DNA from: Pseudoflavonifractor intestinihominis
Lineage (GTDB): Bacteria; Bacillota; Clostridia; Oscillospirales; Oscillospiraceae
Assembly: GCF_040096055.1 (NCBI RefSeq)
Contig: NZ_JBBMFK010000027.1
Location: forward strand, 1-55,194
Direction: 5' to 3'
DNA length: 55,194 nucleotides
Below, one piece after another: positions 8,920 to 16,634 of the stretch (position 1 is the stretch's first letter; every line of letters starts with the position of its first letter). The translations under genes and the position numbers were made by a program. The notes below the pieces were generated by a model, which was not told where the DNA came from, did no database searches, and saw only the letters and a list, made by a program, of their open reading frames with translations.

Positions 8920-9969
8920 ATGCGGGACCGGAACGAGGAGGGCTACCTGGCCTTCCTGTGGGACACGGCGCTCATGAGCGGCGTCTTTCTCTTCGCCTTC
9001 TGGCGGATGGGCCCCTGCCGGTTCGTCAGCCCCATTACCGGGGAGCAGCTGGAGCTGGGCGCGTCCGTCCGGCTGCTGGTGATCCTGGTGGCCGCGGCGG
9101 AGGTGGTGTGCTATCTGGCCACCTCCGCCCGGCAGCGCCGCTACTCCACCGCCCTGGCCAACGCCGCCCTGCCCTTTGCCATCTACTCCTTCTGCTGCGT
9201 GCGGCCCTACTGGGGCTGGAAGTGGCTGGCGGTACTGATTGTGCTGTGCCTCCTTCTGGCGGGGCTGGCCCTGTCCAGCATCCTGACCCCGGCGCCGCGG
9301 CACTGGTCCTGGTGGGAGCTTGTCCGCAGTCGGCTCCGGTTTTTCGTCTCCCGTGGACGTCTGGCAGCGCTGGTGTGCTGCTTCGGGGCGCTGGTCACCG
9401 TGGTGAGCAACGGCCTGTTCGGCATCCCGGTCCTGACGGCGGACAGCGTGGAGAGGACCGAAACCGGCGTGGAGGTGGACGAGAACAGGCTGGTCTGCCT
9501 CAACGAGGAGCTCTGGGCAGAGCTGGACGAGCAGGAGCGGCTGGATGTGCTGGGGGTGGTGGTGCAGGCGGAGAGCGCCAATCTGGGCACGCCGGACGTG
9601 CCGCCTCTTCACGGCGCCTACCTGGGGGGCTATACGGTGGGACAGTACGACTGGGAGAAGGGCACCATCACGATGGATCTCCAGCTGCTGAACCAGGCGT
9701 CGGCGGCGGAGTGCGTGGACGCGGTGCTCCACGAGGTATACCACCACTACCAGCAGTGCCTGGTGGAGTGCTACACGGCCCTGGAGACGGAGTACCGCGG
9801 CCTGCTGGCCTTCCGGCAGGTACCGGAGTACATCGAGGAGACGGAGCACTACCAGACCGAGGGCATGGACTACTACAATCAGGACCTGGAGCGGGACGCC
9901 CGGGATCACGCAGCGTACCGGGCGGAATACTACCTGCACCTGGCGGAGGAGCTGGCCGGCAAGGAGTAA
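8920..9969 (+). CDS. Membrane-anchored HExxH zinc metallopeptidase
   Basis: 349 aa from the ATG at 8920, with AAGGAGG 7 nt upstream; a GTG at 8914 is possible but poorly placed. About four to five hydrophobic segments lie in residues ~15-170. A soluble domain follows, carrying the zincin motif HEVYH (His271, Glu272, His275). A likely third metal ligand is Glu in NQDLERDARDHA (~residue 325), a layout like that of IrrE/M78-type and phage zincins. It is translationally coupled to the Lon-like gene. Together with the divergent CHAT protease it makes this a three-protease locus. The substrate is unknown; the side of the membrane on which the active site lies is not certain. Confidence 0.8.
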   Translation: MRDRNEEGYLAFLWDTALMSGVFLFAFWRMGPCRFVSPITGEQLELGASVRLLVILVAAAEVVCYLATSARQRRYSTALANAALPFAIYSFCCVRPYWGWKWLAVLIVLCLLLAGLALSSILTPAPRHWSWWELVRSRLRFFVSRGRLAALVCCFGALVTVVSNGLFGIPVLTADSVERTETGVEVDENRLVCLNEELWAELDEQERLDVLGVVVQAESANLGTPDVPPLHGAYLGGYTVGQYDWEKGTITMDLQLLNQASAAECVDAVLHEVYHHYQQCLVECYTALETEYRGLLAFRQVPEYIEETEHYQTEGMDYYNQDLERDARDHAAYRAEYYLHLAEELAGKE

Positions 9970-9978
9970 AAAGAGAGA

Positions 9979-10020
9979 AGCGGGTCCGAACGCGTCATCA
10001 GGCGCGTCCGGACCCGCTTT
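9979..10020. terminator. Bidirectional terminator
   Basis: Long stem AAGCGGGTCCG...CGGACCCGCTT containing an inner CGCG/CGCG pair, ending in TTT. It lies between the metallopeptidase stop (9969) and the convergent gene ending at 10022. Confidence 0.8.
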
Positions 10021-10021
10021 G

Positions 10022-10828
10022 TCAGGTGACGGGCAGCCGGGCCTTCAGCTGGTCGATGATCTCCCCGGCGGTGCGGTAGACCTGGTCGAAGTCCACATTG
10101 GGGTTGTAGAGGGACTCCAGCTCGTCGTGCATGGCCTTGGCCTGGGCCAGGGAGTCCACCGCCTCCTCCACCAGGGCGGCCGAGACCTTTCGGGAGAACC
10201 GCAGTCTGGCCCGCAGGTGCCGCATGACCTCCTGATCCGCCATGGCATCCAGCCGCAGGCGGCGGTAGGGCCGCTTGCCGTAGGGCAGGGCGGGGGTGCT
10301 GGTGACAAAGGCCAGGGACAGGGAGGGAATGAGCAGGTGCTCGATCCGGTCGGGCCACATGGGGGAGGGGCAGAGGATCACGTCGTACCCCGCCGCCATG
10401 GCCCCGGCGGCCAGATGGGTGAGCATGATGTGGGCCAGGCCATAGCTGTCGGAGAGCTCATAGACCCGGCGGCACAGGGCGTCTACCGTTTCAAAGTTGC
10501 ACAGCGGCCCCTTCCAGGTGATGGCCCCCAGGAACCGCTGCACCGCTTTCCCCGGCTCCTTTCCGCTCTTCTTCACCTCACGGGCCAGGATGCCGCGGGT
10601 CCTCTTGGCCAGTCTGGCCTCTACAGCGGGGGTGATGAGGGCCGCCCGCATGTCCTCGCCGATCTGGGCCGCCGCCGTCAGGCACCGGTAGGCCCGCTGG
10701 TAGCAGCCCTTGTAGCCCTTCATGCAGGTCGTCAGCTCGGCCCGCACCGCCTGGAGCCCTGCCCGGTCGTAGCAGGCCCCCAGATTGACGTAGCGCTCCA
10801 CCGCACCGGGCAGCTTTGGTTCCACCAC
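10022..10828 (-). pseudogene. C-terminal part of a PRK06851-like P-loop ATPase, severed by the 7.1-kb element
   Basis: Open frame of about 268 codons whose only start at the break is a GTG (10828) inside what should be ...H-V-V-E-P-K. It lacks any P-loop. It begins precisely where the N-terminal fragment at 17915-18205 stops (…DGTAPH). The joined product is about 362 aa, close to the family size. A second P-loop-like domain normally occupies this half in PRK06851-type ATPases; here 'LCNFETVDALCRRVYELSD' and 'GYDVILCPSPMWPDRIEHLLIP' fit that half, but no intact Walker A was seen. It may be made only after excision of the element, or may be an internally started fragment. Confidence 0.75.
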
Positions 10829-10850
10829 ATGGGCGCGGGCAACAACCCGA
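10821..10850. other. Left attachment site of the element
   Basis: Hybrid site: the chromosomal arm (GGTTCC just to the left) runs to the core TGGG at 10830-10833, followed by the element arm with GCAAC at 10839-10843. The GCAAC half lies 8 nt from the centre of the core and is mirrored by GTTGC, also 8 nt from the centre, at the right end. Confidence 0.65.
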
Positions 10851-10858
10851 CGATTCCG

Positions 10859-12403
10859 TCAGAACTTCCAGGTGATCCGGACCTGCTGCTCGCCGGTCTC
10901 CCGGTTCCGCTCTCCCACCTCCACCTTCTCGATCAGCAGCGCCGCCAGTCCCCGGGGCAGCGGCTCCAGCTTCAGCAGTTCTCCGGCCCGGTCTGAGGCA
11001 TCCGCCCTGCTTTCGGGACAGGGCGGAGCCTCCAGCCGGGCCAGCCGTTCCTCCAGCCCGGCCTGCTCGTCCAGAAAGGACTGGTTCAGCGCCCAAAATT
11101 GCTCCGGTCCCACAAGGCCCTCCACCCTGTCCAGGTAGAGGGCCTTCAGGGCCTGACTGGTCTTGGCCAGCCTGGCGGACAGGACGTGCCGTTCCCGCTC
11201 CAGCGCCTCTGTCTCCGGCGGGGCCGCCGGGAGGAGGGGCAGGGCCTCCGGCGGACAGCAGAGGTCCACATACCGGCGGACCTGCTCCGCCACCAGCTCC
11301 ACCAGGCGGTCCAGGCGGACGGCGTGGCGGGTGCAGCCGCCGCTGTCGGCGTACCGCCCGCACCGGAGGTAGGACGGCCCCGCCTTGCCCTGCCGCACGT
11401 TGGTGGTCCGGCTCATGACGGCGCCGCAGTCCATGCACTTCACCAGCCCGGCCAGAGGGTGGGGGGTGCCGCTGCCGCCGCCCCTGGCCCGGAGGGACAG
11501 CCCCTGCTGGACGGCCTGGAAGAGGGAACGGTCCACAATGGCCTCGTGGGTATTTTCCACCCGGAACCACTGGGCCCGGGGCAGGTCGATGAGGGCCTTG
11601 GACTTGTAGCTCACCTTTTTCCGCCTGCCCTGGACCATGACGCCGGTGTACATCTCGTTGCGGAGGATGCGCCACACCGTGGTCTTGTTCCACAGTCCCT
11701 GGCCATCGGCGCCCGGCGGGACGCCGGGCCAGCCCCGCTCCAGCTTGTACCGGTTGGGGTTGGGGATGCCCCTGGCGTTGAGCAGCCGGGCGATCTCCTG
11801 TTTGCCCTTTCCCTCCAGGGACCAGCGGAAGATCTGCCGCACCACCCCGGCGGCCTCGGGGTCCACCATGAGACGGTGCCGGTCGGCCGGGTCCTTCCGG
11901 TAGCCGTAGATGGGCGCGCCGCCGATGTACTGCCCCTGCCGCCGCTTCATGTCAAAGACCGTGCGGATGTTCTCCGACAGGTCCTCCAGATACCACTCGT
12001 TCACCAGGCCGTTGATCTGCCTGGCCTTCTTGTTGCCCCGCACCTGGGTGTCGGCGTTGTCGGCCACCGCCACGAACCGGATGCCCCAGAGGGGAAACAG
12101 GCCGTGGATGTACTTCTCCACCAGTTCCATGTCCCGGGTGAACCGGGACTGGCTCTTGCACAGCAGGACCTGGAACCGGCGGGCCTCGGCGTCCCGGAGC
12201 ATCCGGTTGAAGTCGGGCCGCAGCCGGTCGGCCCCCGAGTAGTCCTCGTCCCGGTAGACCCGGAAGATCTCCCAGCCCCGGTCGGCGGCGTAGGCGGTGA
12301 GCAGGGCCTCCTGGTTGCGGATGCTCTCCGAGACATCCCCCTGCCGGTCCTCGTCCTCCTTGCTCAGCCGGGTGTAGATGGCGCAGCGCACCGCCCCGCT
12401 CAT
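10859..12403 (-). CDS. Large serine recombinase (integrase/excisionase of the element)
   Basis: 514 aa from the ATG at 12403. The catalytic domain is at the N-terminus (CAIYTRLSKEDED, nucleophile Ser14; SRFTRDMELVE helix with the conserved Arg). It is followed by the recombinase domain (~170-270: PIYGYRKDP, IFRWSLEGKGKQEIARLLN), a zinc ribbon (CMDCGAVMS ... LRCGRYADSGGC) and a coiled-coil stretch, as in phiC31/Bxb1-type enzymes. The ATG overlaps the stop of a 37-aa ORF (ATGA), and a usable ribosome site of its own is weak, so it is probably translated by coupling. It should catalyse insertion and, with a directionality factor or host cue, excision of the surrounding 7.1 kb. Confidence 0.9.
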   Translation of the reverse strand: MSGAVRCAIYTRLSKEDEDRQGDVSESIRNQEALLTAYAADRGWEIFRVYRDEDYSGADRLRPDFNRMLRDAEARRFQVLLCKSQSRFTRDMELVEKYIHGLFPLWGIRFVAVADNADTQVRGNKKARQINGLVNEWYLEDLSENIRTVFDMKRRQGQYIGGAPIYGYRKDPADRHRLMVDPEAAGVVRQIFRWSLEGKGKQEIARLLNARGIPNPNRYKLERGWPGVPPGADGQGLWNKTTVWRILRNEMYTGVMVQGRRKKVSYKSKALIDLPRAQWFRVENTHEAIVDRSLFQAVQQGLSLRARGGGSGTPHPLAGLVKCMDCGAVMSRTTNVRQGKAGPSYLRCGRYADSGGCTRHAVRLDRLVELVAEQVRRYVDLCCPPEALPLLPAAPPETEALERERHVLSARLAKTSQALKALYLDRVEGLVGPEQFWALNQSFLDEQAGLEERLARLEAPPCPESRADASDRAGELLKLEPLPRGLAALLIEKVEVGERNRETGEQQVRITWKF

Positions 12404-12513
12404 GCCTTCCCGGCTCCGGCCAGCCAGGCGGCCACCGCCCGCCGGACAGCCTCCTTGTCTGGCGGTGTTTTGGACTGAAATTTCTCCGTGAGTATCAGCA
12501 CGGTCTTTCGCAT
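12400..12513 (-). CDS. 37-aa ORF translationally coupled to the recombinase
   Basis: Starts at the ATG at 12513 with GGGAGG 7 nt upstream and ends with TGA overlapping the recombinase ATG (ATGA). The peptide begins MRKTVLILTEKFQS and is rich in Arg, Lys and Ala in its second half. It resembles nothing I recognise. Its strong ribosome site and the coupling argue that it is translated. It may be a leader peptide that sets recombinase level or a small recombination accessory protein; neither role is shown. Confidence 0.55.
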   Translation of the reverse strand: MRKTVLILTEKFQSKTPPDKEAVRRAVAAWLAGAGKA

Positions 12514-12529
12514 TGCCATACCTCCCGCG

Positions 12530-12552
12530 CATAGATTCCATAAGACTCTATG
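12530..12552. promoter_or_regulatory. Palindrome upstream of the recombinase operon
   Basis: CATAGA-N11-TCTATG, with GC-rich GCGCGC blocks on both sides. It lies 17 nt upstream of the start of the 37-aa ORF, in a position suitable for an operator. No regulator can be assigned. Confidence 0.4.
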
Positions 12553-12574
12553 AGCAGCGCGCGGGGAGTATGAG

Positions 12575-12611
12575 CGGGAGCCCCGGGCGCTGTGTGCGCC
12601 CGGGGCTCCCG
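12575..12611 (-). terminator. GC-rich terminator hairpin after the WYL genes
   Basis: 16-bp perfect stem (12575-12590 with 12596-12611) and a TGTGT loop, just downstream of the stop of the leftward WYL gene at 12625. There is no clear U-run, so efficiency is uncertain. Confidence 0.6.
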
Positions 12612-12624
12612 ACAGGAGAAAGAT

Positions 12625-13602
12625 TCAGTTTTTGCCGCGCTGCAGCAGGGCGGCCTGCCTGGCCACCCGCTCCCGCATCAGAGCCACGAAGGACTCCGGG
12701 CCCAGCACCTGCACCACCGGGCCGAAGCCCAGCAGCCGGATGAGCACCTCGGTCTCATCCTCCCGCTGGTACCACAGACGGACCGTACAGACGCCGGTCT
12801 CTCCGTCGTACTCGCTCTGTTTTTCGTAGGAGGAGAACTCCAGCATGAACCGCTCCACGCCGTTGCGCTCGCCGGAGACCCGCAGGAGCAGGGGCTGGGC
12901 GCAGCGGTGGCGGCGCCGCCACTCCGACACGTCAAAGGCGCCGCTGTACTGTGCATCGGAGGGGGAGATATCCACGATCCGGCCCAGATTGAGGATGTAG
13001 CAGCACGGAAAGGCGCTGTCCTGCACCTTGACCGTGTAGACCCGGAACTTGTCGTCCCGGGGGGAGTACTCCAGCCGCAGGGGCCGGTGGTCGCCTGTGT
13101 GGAGGCCGGTTTTGGGGGCCTGATAGGTGAGGTGGAGCACGGCTTCACGCTCCAGGGCGGACAGAATGGCCTGGAACCGCTGCCGGTAGCCCGGGTCGGC
13201 GTAGTCGTCCCCGTCCAGAAAGCGGTCAAAGTATACGATATCCTCCTGCCGGTACAGGGGCTCCACGCCGGACAGGGCCTCCTCCAGGTGGGCGAGCTGC
13301 CCGTCGGAGAGGAACAGCCGGAGCCGGGGGTCGGCCAGCAGGGCCTTCAGCCAGGAGCGCTCCAGATGGGTCACCGGCAGGTCGGGGAGCCGGTCCAGAC
13401 GGCTGTGGAACAGGCCGTCCCGCTCCTCCAGCAGGGGCCAGTCGCGGCTGTCCAGCAGCTTGGGGATGAGCTGGAGGACGCTCTCGCCGTAGCCCCGGCC
13501 CGCTGCCAGGGCCTCCGCCTGGGCCCGGGTCACGGGGGCGCTGCGGAGGATCTCCGCCACCACCGCATAGTAGCAGCCGTAGACCTCGGAAAACAGCTCC
13601 AT
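12625..13602 (-). CDS. WYL-domain protein (second of a pair)
   Basis: 325 aa; the ATG at 13602 shares one base with the preceding stop (TGATG) and has GGAGGTGA upstream. The N-terminal ~120 residues are helical. Residues ~130-240 form a WYL-type beta-barrel domain (VLHLTYQAPKTG, PLRLEYSPRDDKFRVYTV, CYILNLGRIVDISP). The C-terminal extension (VRLWYQREDETEVLIRLLGFG) is the WCX region. No clear DNA-binding HTH is seen, unlike its partner. Tandem WYL proteins can act as one heteromeric regulator, as PafB/PafC do. It lies inside the RNA-repair element and probably regulates the divergent RNA/DUF2828/RtcB operon. Confidence 0.85.
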   Translation of the reverse strand: MELFSEVYGCYYAVVAEILRSAPVTRAQAEALAAGRGYGESVLQLIPKLLDSRDWPLLEERDGLFHSRLDRLPDLPVTHLERSWLKALLADPRLRLFLSDGQLAHLEEALSGVEPLYRQEDIVYFDRFLDGDDYADPGYRQRFQAILSALEREAVLHLTYQAPKTGLHTGDHRPLRLEYSPRDDKFRVYTVKVQDSAFPCCYILNLGRIVDISPSDAQYSGAFDVSEWRRRHRCAQPLLLRVSGERNGVERFMLEFSSYEKQSEYDGETGVCTVRLWYQREDETEVLIRLLGFGPVVQVLGPESFVALMRERVARQAALLQRGKN

Positions 13603-14834
13603 CAGCCCTCACCTCCGTACATCTCCGCCATGCGGCGGATATCATCATAAAACCGGTCGATGACCCTCTGGTTGTCCCCCTCCAGGGAGACAATGCGCCC
13701 GATGAAGGTCTTGACCCAGTTCATCAGCTCGCTGGTATCGTATACGTACCGGGTGCAGCGCCACAGGCCGGGCTCCACCTGCTCCACCGTGCCGCCCCGG
13801 CTCTCCCGGCGCAGGCGCTGGATGATGTAGGGTTCCCTGGCCTCGTCGGCGGCCACGGTCATGGAGAACCGCTCCAGCCGGGCGCTGCTGTGGAGGGCCG
13901 AGCCCCAGCTGTGGGCCAGCCGCTCCTCCGCCAGGGCGCGGCATGCCTCGTCCTCCTCCAGCCCGGGGCGGAGGGAGAGAGCCTTGATGTAGTCCAGCCG
14001 CAGGGAGGTGAAGCGCCGCCGCTCAGGCAGCCAGGCCGCCAGATAGCGCCGGCCAGTCTGGACGCTGACCATGATCTTGACCGGCACCACCGTGAGCACC
14101 CGTTCCACGCCGCTGCGGCCGCTGACGTTGGTCACCTCCAGCCGGGCCCGGGTGCGGATGGCCTCCAGGGCGGTGAGCAGCATCTGGTCCTCCAGGGTGT
14201 GGACGATAAAGTGGTGCTTGAACCGCAGGCCCCGGTCCTCCTCCCCCCGGCGGCTGGAGAGAAAACTGCCGATCACCGAGAGGGGCGCGGCCTCCCCGAA
14301 AAAGCACAGCAGCTCGGGCAGCCGGGCCTGGTCGGGAAAGAGGGCGTCCAGGGTACAGGGGGAGAGGGTGTAGCACAGGGCGCGGCCCTGCCTCCGCCGG
14401 TCCAGGATGCCCAGCTCCCCATACTCCTTCAGCTTGCGCCGGACCGTGGGCAGCTCGAAGAGGACGCCGTACCGCGCCGCCAGGGCGTCGGTGATCTCCT
14501 CGGCGTGGCGGGGGACGCCGTCGGCGAGCAGGTCCAGCAGGCAGAAGTGGAGGGTGATGTCGTTGTCGGTAAAGCTCCTGGACTGCCAGGCCCGGTACAG
14601 CGGGTTGCGCACCAGCTCCGCCGCGTCCATGGACAGGAACACCGCCTTGCCCCTGGCGCCGTACTCCCAGCGCAGGTCGTCCCCCAGCCAGCTCTCGATG
14701 CGGCGGCGCTCGTTGTCGTAGGTGCGGGCGCTCTTGCCGTCAAACTCCCGCCGGGTCCTGTAGCCGAAGACCAGAAAGTCCCGCATGTACTCCCGCACCG
14801 ATTCAAACCGCTTTACCAGCTCACGATAGGCCAT
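13602..14834 (-). CDS. WYL-domain transcriptional regulator with N-terminal winged helix
   Basis: 410 aa from the ATG at 14834 (AGGAGG 7 nt upstream); a longer open frame to 15002 would run through the structured RNAs and is rejected. Residues ~95-165 look like a winged HTH (EEITDALAARYGVLFELPTVRRKLKEYGELGILDRR). Residues ~210-330 contain a WYL-like sensor domain, followed by a WCX-type C-terminus. It is divergent from the RNA/DUF2828/rtcB operon and is the obvious candidate activator or repressor. WYL domains in other systems sense nucleic acid or nucleotide ligands, which would suit sensing of broken RNA; that is inference. Confidence 0.85.
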   Translation of the reverse strand: MAYRELVKRFESVREYMRDFLVFGYRTRREFDGKSARTYDNERRRIESWLGDDLRWEYGARGKAVFLSMDAAELVRNPLYRAWQSRSFTDNDITLHFCLLDLLADGVPRHAEEITDALAARYGVLFELPTVRRKLKEYGELGILDRRRQGRALCYTLSPCTLDALFPDQARLPELLCFFGEAAPLSVIGSFLSSRRGEEDRGLRFKHHFIVHTLEDQMLLTALEAIRTRARLEVTNVSGRSGVERVLTVVPVKIMVSVQTGRRYLAAWLPERRRFTSLRLDYIKALSLRPGLEEDEACRALAEERLAHSWGSALHSSARLERFSMTVAADEAREPYIIQRLRRESRGGTVEQVEPGLWRCTRYVYDTSELMNWVKTFIGRIVSLEGDNQRVIDRFYDDIRRMAEMYGGEG

Positions 14835-14856
14835 ACCGCCGCCTCCTCTTTTTGAC

Positions 14857-14885
14857 AGTGTACGACAAAAAGGGCGAGCTCGCAA
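14857..14885 (-). promoter_or_regulatory. Promoter of the WYL gene pair
   Basis: Leftward -35 TTGCGA (complement of 14880-14885), 17-nt spacer, -10 TACACT (complement of 14857-14862), 23 nt upstream of the start codon. Confidence 0.5.
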
Positions 14886-14918
14886 CTTTTTTGAGAGGAA
14901 AAAACAGGTGCGGCGGAT

Positions 14919-14924
14919 TATGAT
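14919..14924 (+). promoter_or_regulatory. -10 element for the structured RNAs / RNA-repair operon
   Basis: TATGAT at 14919-14924 places a transcription start at about 14931, immediately before the first RNA stem (14935). There is no good -35 at 17±1 nt, which fits an activator-dependent promoter, perhaps controlled by the divergent WYL protein. Confidence 0.4.
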
Positions 14925-14934
14925 ATGCACATGA

Positions 14935-14994
14935 AAGGCGCTGACAGCAACCCATTGACGACGATTGGACATCTGCCGGAACAAATAGCGCCTT
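14935..14994 (+). ncRNA. Structured RNA 1, Y-RNA-like candidate upstream of the TROVE-like gene
   Basis: 60 nt closed by a perfect 8-bp terminal stem AAGGCGCT (14935-14942) / AGCGCCTT (14987-14994). After the 5' strand comes GACAGCAACCCA, nearly the same as in the second unit (GACAGCAATCCA). The 3' strand is followed by GTAA in both units. Ro/TROVE proteins bind small stem-closed RNAs, so position and shape suggest a Y-RNA-like partner. Internal folding is not clear by eye. Confidence 0.55.
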
Positions 14995-15003
14995 GTAAGC
15001 AAA

Positions 15004-15058
15004 AAGGCACAGACAGCAATCCAACTGGTCTATGTGGTTCAACTCCACGACGTGCCTT
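15004..15058 (+). ncRNA. Structured RNA 2, tRNA-like / Y-RNA-like candidate
   Basis: 55 nt with a 7-bp terminal stem AAGGCAC (15004-15010) / GTGCCTT (15052-15058), a 4-bp D-arm-like stem AGAC (15011-15014) / GTCT (15028-15031), and a T-arm mimic GTGG-TTCAACT-CCAC (15034-15048). The T-arm's seven-base loop fits the T-loop consensus TTCRANY. There is no anticodon arm. tRNA-like modules with T-arms are known in bacterial YrlA RNAs next to Ro/RtcB operons. The unit ends 32 nt before the DUF2828 start codon. Confidence 0.6.
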
Positions 15059-15090
15059 GTAATCCATCCCAACCGCTAGGAGGTACCGCC

Positions 15091-16566
15091 ATGCTCGAGG
15101 CATTGAAAAGAGAAGCCATCCGCACCCGCACGGAAAATGGCGGGGCCGCCTACTCCACCACCATGAGCCACTGCCTGGACCTGTTTTCCACCGTGGGCGC
15201 CCTGCGCGGGGCGTCCTGGGAAGAGATTCAGGACCGCTTTCTCCGGGCCTGGGTGGAGGATCGGGACACGGCGGTGAAGATCGCCTTCTTTGCCCGGGAC
15301 GTCCGGGGCGGCCTTGGAGAGCGGTATGTGTTCCGCATCATCCTGAAGGCCCTGGCCGGCCTGTGCCCCGAGACGGTGGTCAGGAACCTGGAGAACATCC
15401 CCGAGTACGGCCGCTGGGACGACCTGCTCTCCCTGTTCGACACACCCTGCAGGGACGCGGCCATCGCGTACATCAAAGCCCAGCTGGCCCGGGACACGGC
15501 GGCCCTGGAGTCCGGAGAGGGGAATGTCTCTCTCATGGCCAAGTGGCTCCCCTCGGTGAACGCCAGCAGCCCCGACACCCTGGTCTCCGCCAAAATCCTG
15601 GTGAAAGGCCTGGGCATGACCGAGGCGGCCTACCGCAAGACACTCTCCGCCCTGCGCGCCAGAATCGCCATTCTGGAGAACAACCTGCGGGAGCGGGACT
15701 ACACCTTTGACTATGCCAAGCAGCCCTCCAGAGCCATGCTCAAGTACCGCCGAGCCTTTCTCCGCAACGACAGGGAGCGCTACCTGGCCTTCCTGGAGCA
15801 GGTCCGGGAGGGGAAAGAGACCCTGCACACGGGCGTCCTCTACCCCTACGATGTGATTGCGCCCATTCTGGAGGACAGCCTGGGGAGCGGCATGTCCGCA
15901 GAGGAGCGCCGCGCCCTGGACACCACCTGGAACGCCCTGGCCGACTACACCGGCGGTGGCAACGCCCTTGTGGTGGCCGACGGCTCGGGCTCCATGTACT
16001 GGGACCTTGCCAATCCTGTCCCTGCCGCTGTGGCCCTGTCCCTGGCCATCTACTTCGCCCAGCGGAACACCGGGGCCTTCCGCAACCACTTCATCACCTT
16101 CTCCCGCAGCCCCAGGCTGGTGGAGATCAAGGGCAAGGACCTCTATGAGCAGGTGAAGTACTGCGAGAGCTTCAGCGAGTGTGCCAACACCAATCTCCAG
16201 GCGGTCTTCGACCTGCTCCTGCATACCGCCGTGGAGTACCACATGAACCAGGCGGATATGCCCGACACCCTGTATATCATCTCCGACATGGAGTTCGACC
16301 AGGGAACCGAGAACGCGGACGTCACCGTCTTTGAGCGGGCCCGCAGGTCCTTTGCCGCCAAGGGCTACGCCTTGCCCCAGGTGGTGTTCTGGAACGTGGC
16401 CAGCCGCAACCTCCACCAGCCCGTCACCGTGAACGAGCAGGGGGCGGCGCTGGTCTCGGGCTGCACGCCCAGGCTCTTCCAGATGGTGACCAGCGGAGAG
16501 CTCTCCCCCTACGCATACATGTGGGAGACCCTCAGCGCGCCCCGCTACCGGGAGCTGACGGCATAA
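15091..16566 (+). CDS. TROVE-like (DUF2828) protein with vWA domain, Ro60-like
   Basis: 491 aa from the ATG at 15091 (GCTAGGAGG upstream). The N-terminal ~270 residues resemble the helical TROVE/DUF2828 ring (FFARDVRGGLGERYVFRIIL; KWLPSVNASS; YRKTLSALRARIAILE). The C-terminal half is a von Willebrand A domain with a MIDAS motif DGSGSMYW at ~residue 297. Ro60/Rsr proteins use this architecture to hold misfolded or structured RNAs and Y RNAs. The family call is DUF2828-type rather than canonical Ro60. Two structured RNAs lie directly upstream and rtcB directly downstream, the same logic as rsr-yrl-rtcBA operons of enterobacteria. Confidence 0.85.
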   Translation: MLEALKREAIRTRTENGGAAYSTTMSHCLDLFSTVGALRGASWEEIQDRFLRAWVEDRDTAVKIAFFARDVRGGLGERYVFRIILKALAGLCPETVVRNLENIPEYGRWDDLLSLFDTPCRDAAIAYIKAQLARDTAALESGEGNVSLMAKWLPSVNASSPDTLVSAKILVKGLGMTEAAYRKTLSALRARIAILENNLRERDYTFDYAKQPSRAMLKYRRAFLRNDRERYLAFLEQVREGKETLHTGVLYPYDVIAPILEDSLGSGMSAEERRALDTTWNALADYTGGGNALVVADGSGSMYWDLANPVPAAVALSLAIYFAQRNTGAFRNHFITFSRSPRLVEIKGKDLYEQVKYCESFSECANTNLQAVFDLLLHTAVEYHMNQADMPDTLYIISDMEFDQGTENADVTVFERARRSFAAKGYALPQVVFWNVASRNLHQPVTVNEQGAALVSGCTPRLFQMVTSGELSPYAYMWETLSAPRYRELTA

Positions 16567-16634
16567 GAGCGTACCGCGGGGCGGCGCATCCCGGCTGGGA
16601 TCTGCCGCCCCGTTTTCACAGAAAGGATACAGAC

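Noticed and set aside
10859..12541. Longer recombinase start at 12541
   Set aside because: The first ~46 codons are in the wrong frame for the 37-aa ORF, resemble no recombinase N-terminus, and the catalytic domain begins at CAIYTRLS.
15004..15058. A genuine tRNA gene
   Set aside because: T-arm and acceptor-like stem are present but there is no anticodon arm and the length is only 55 nt.
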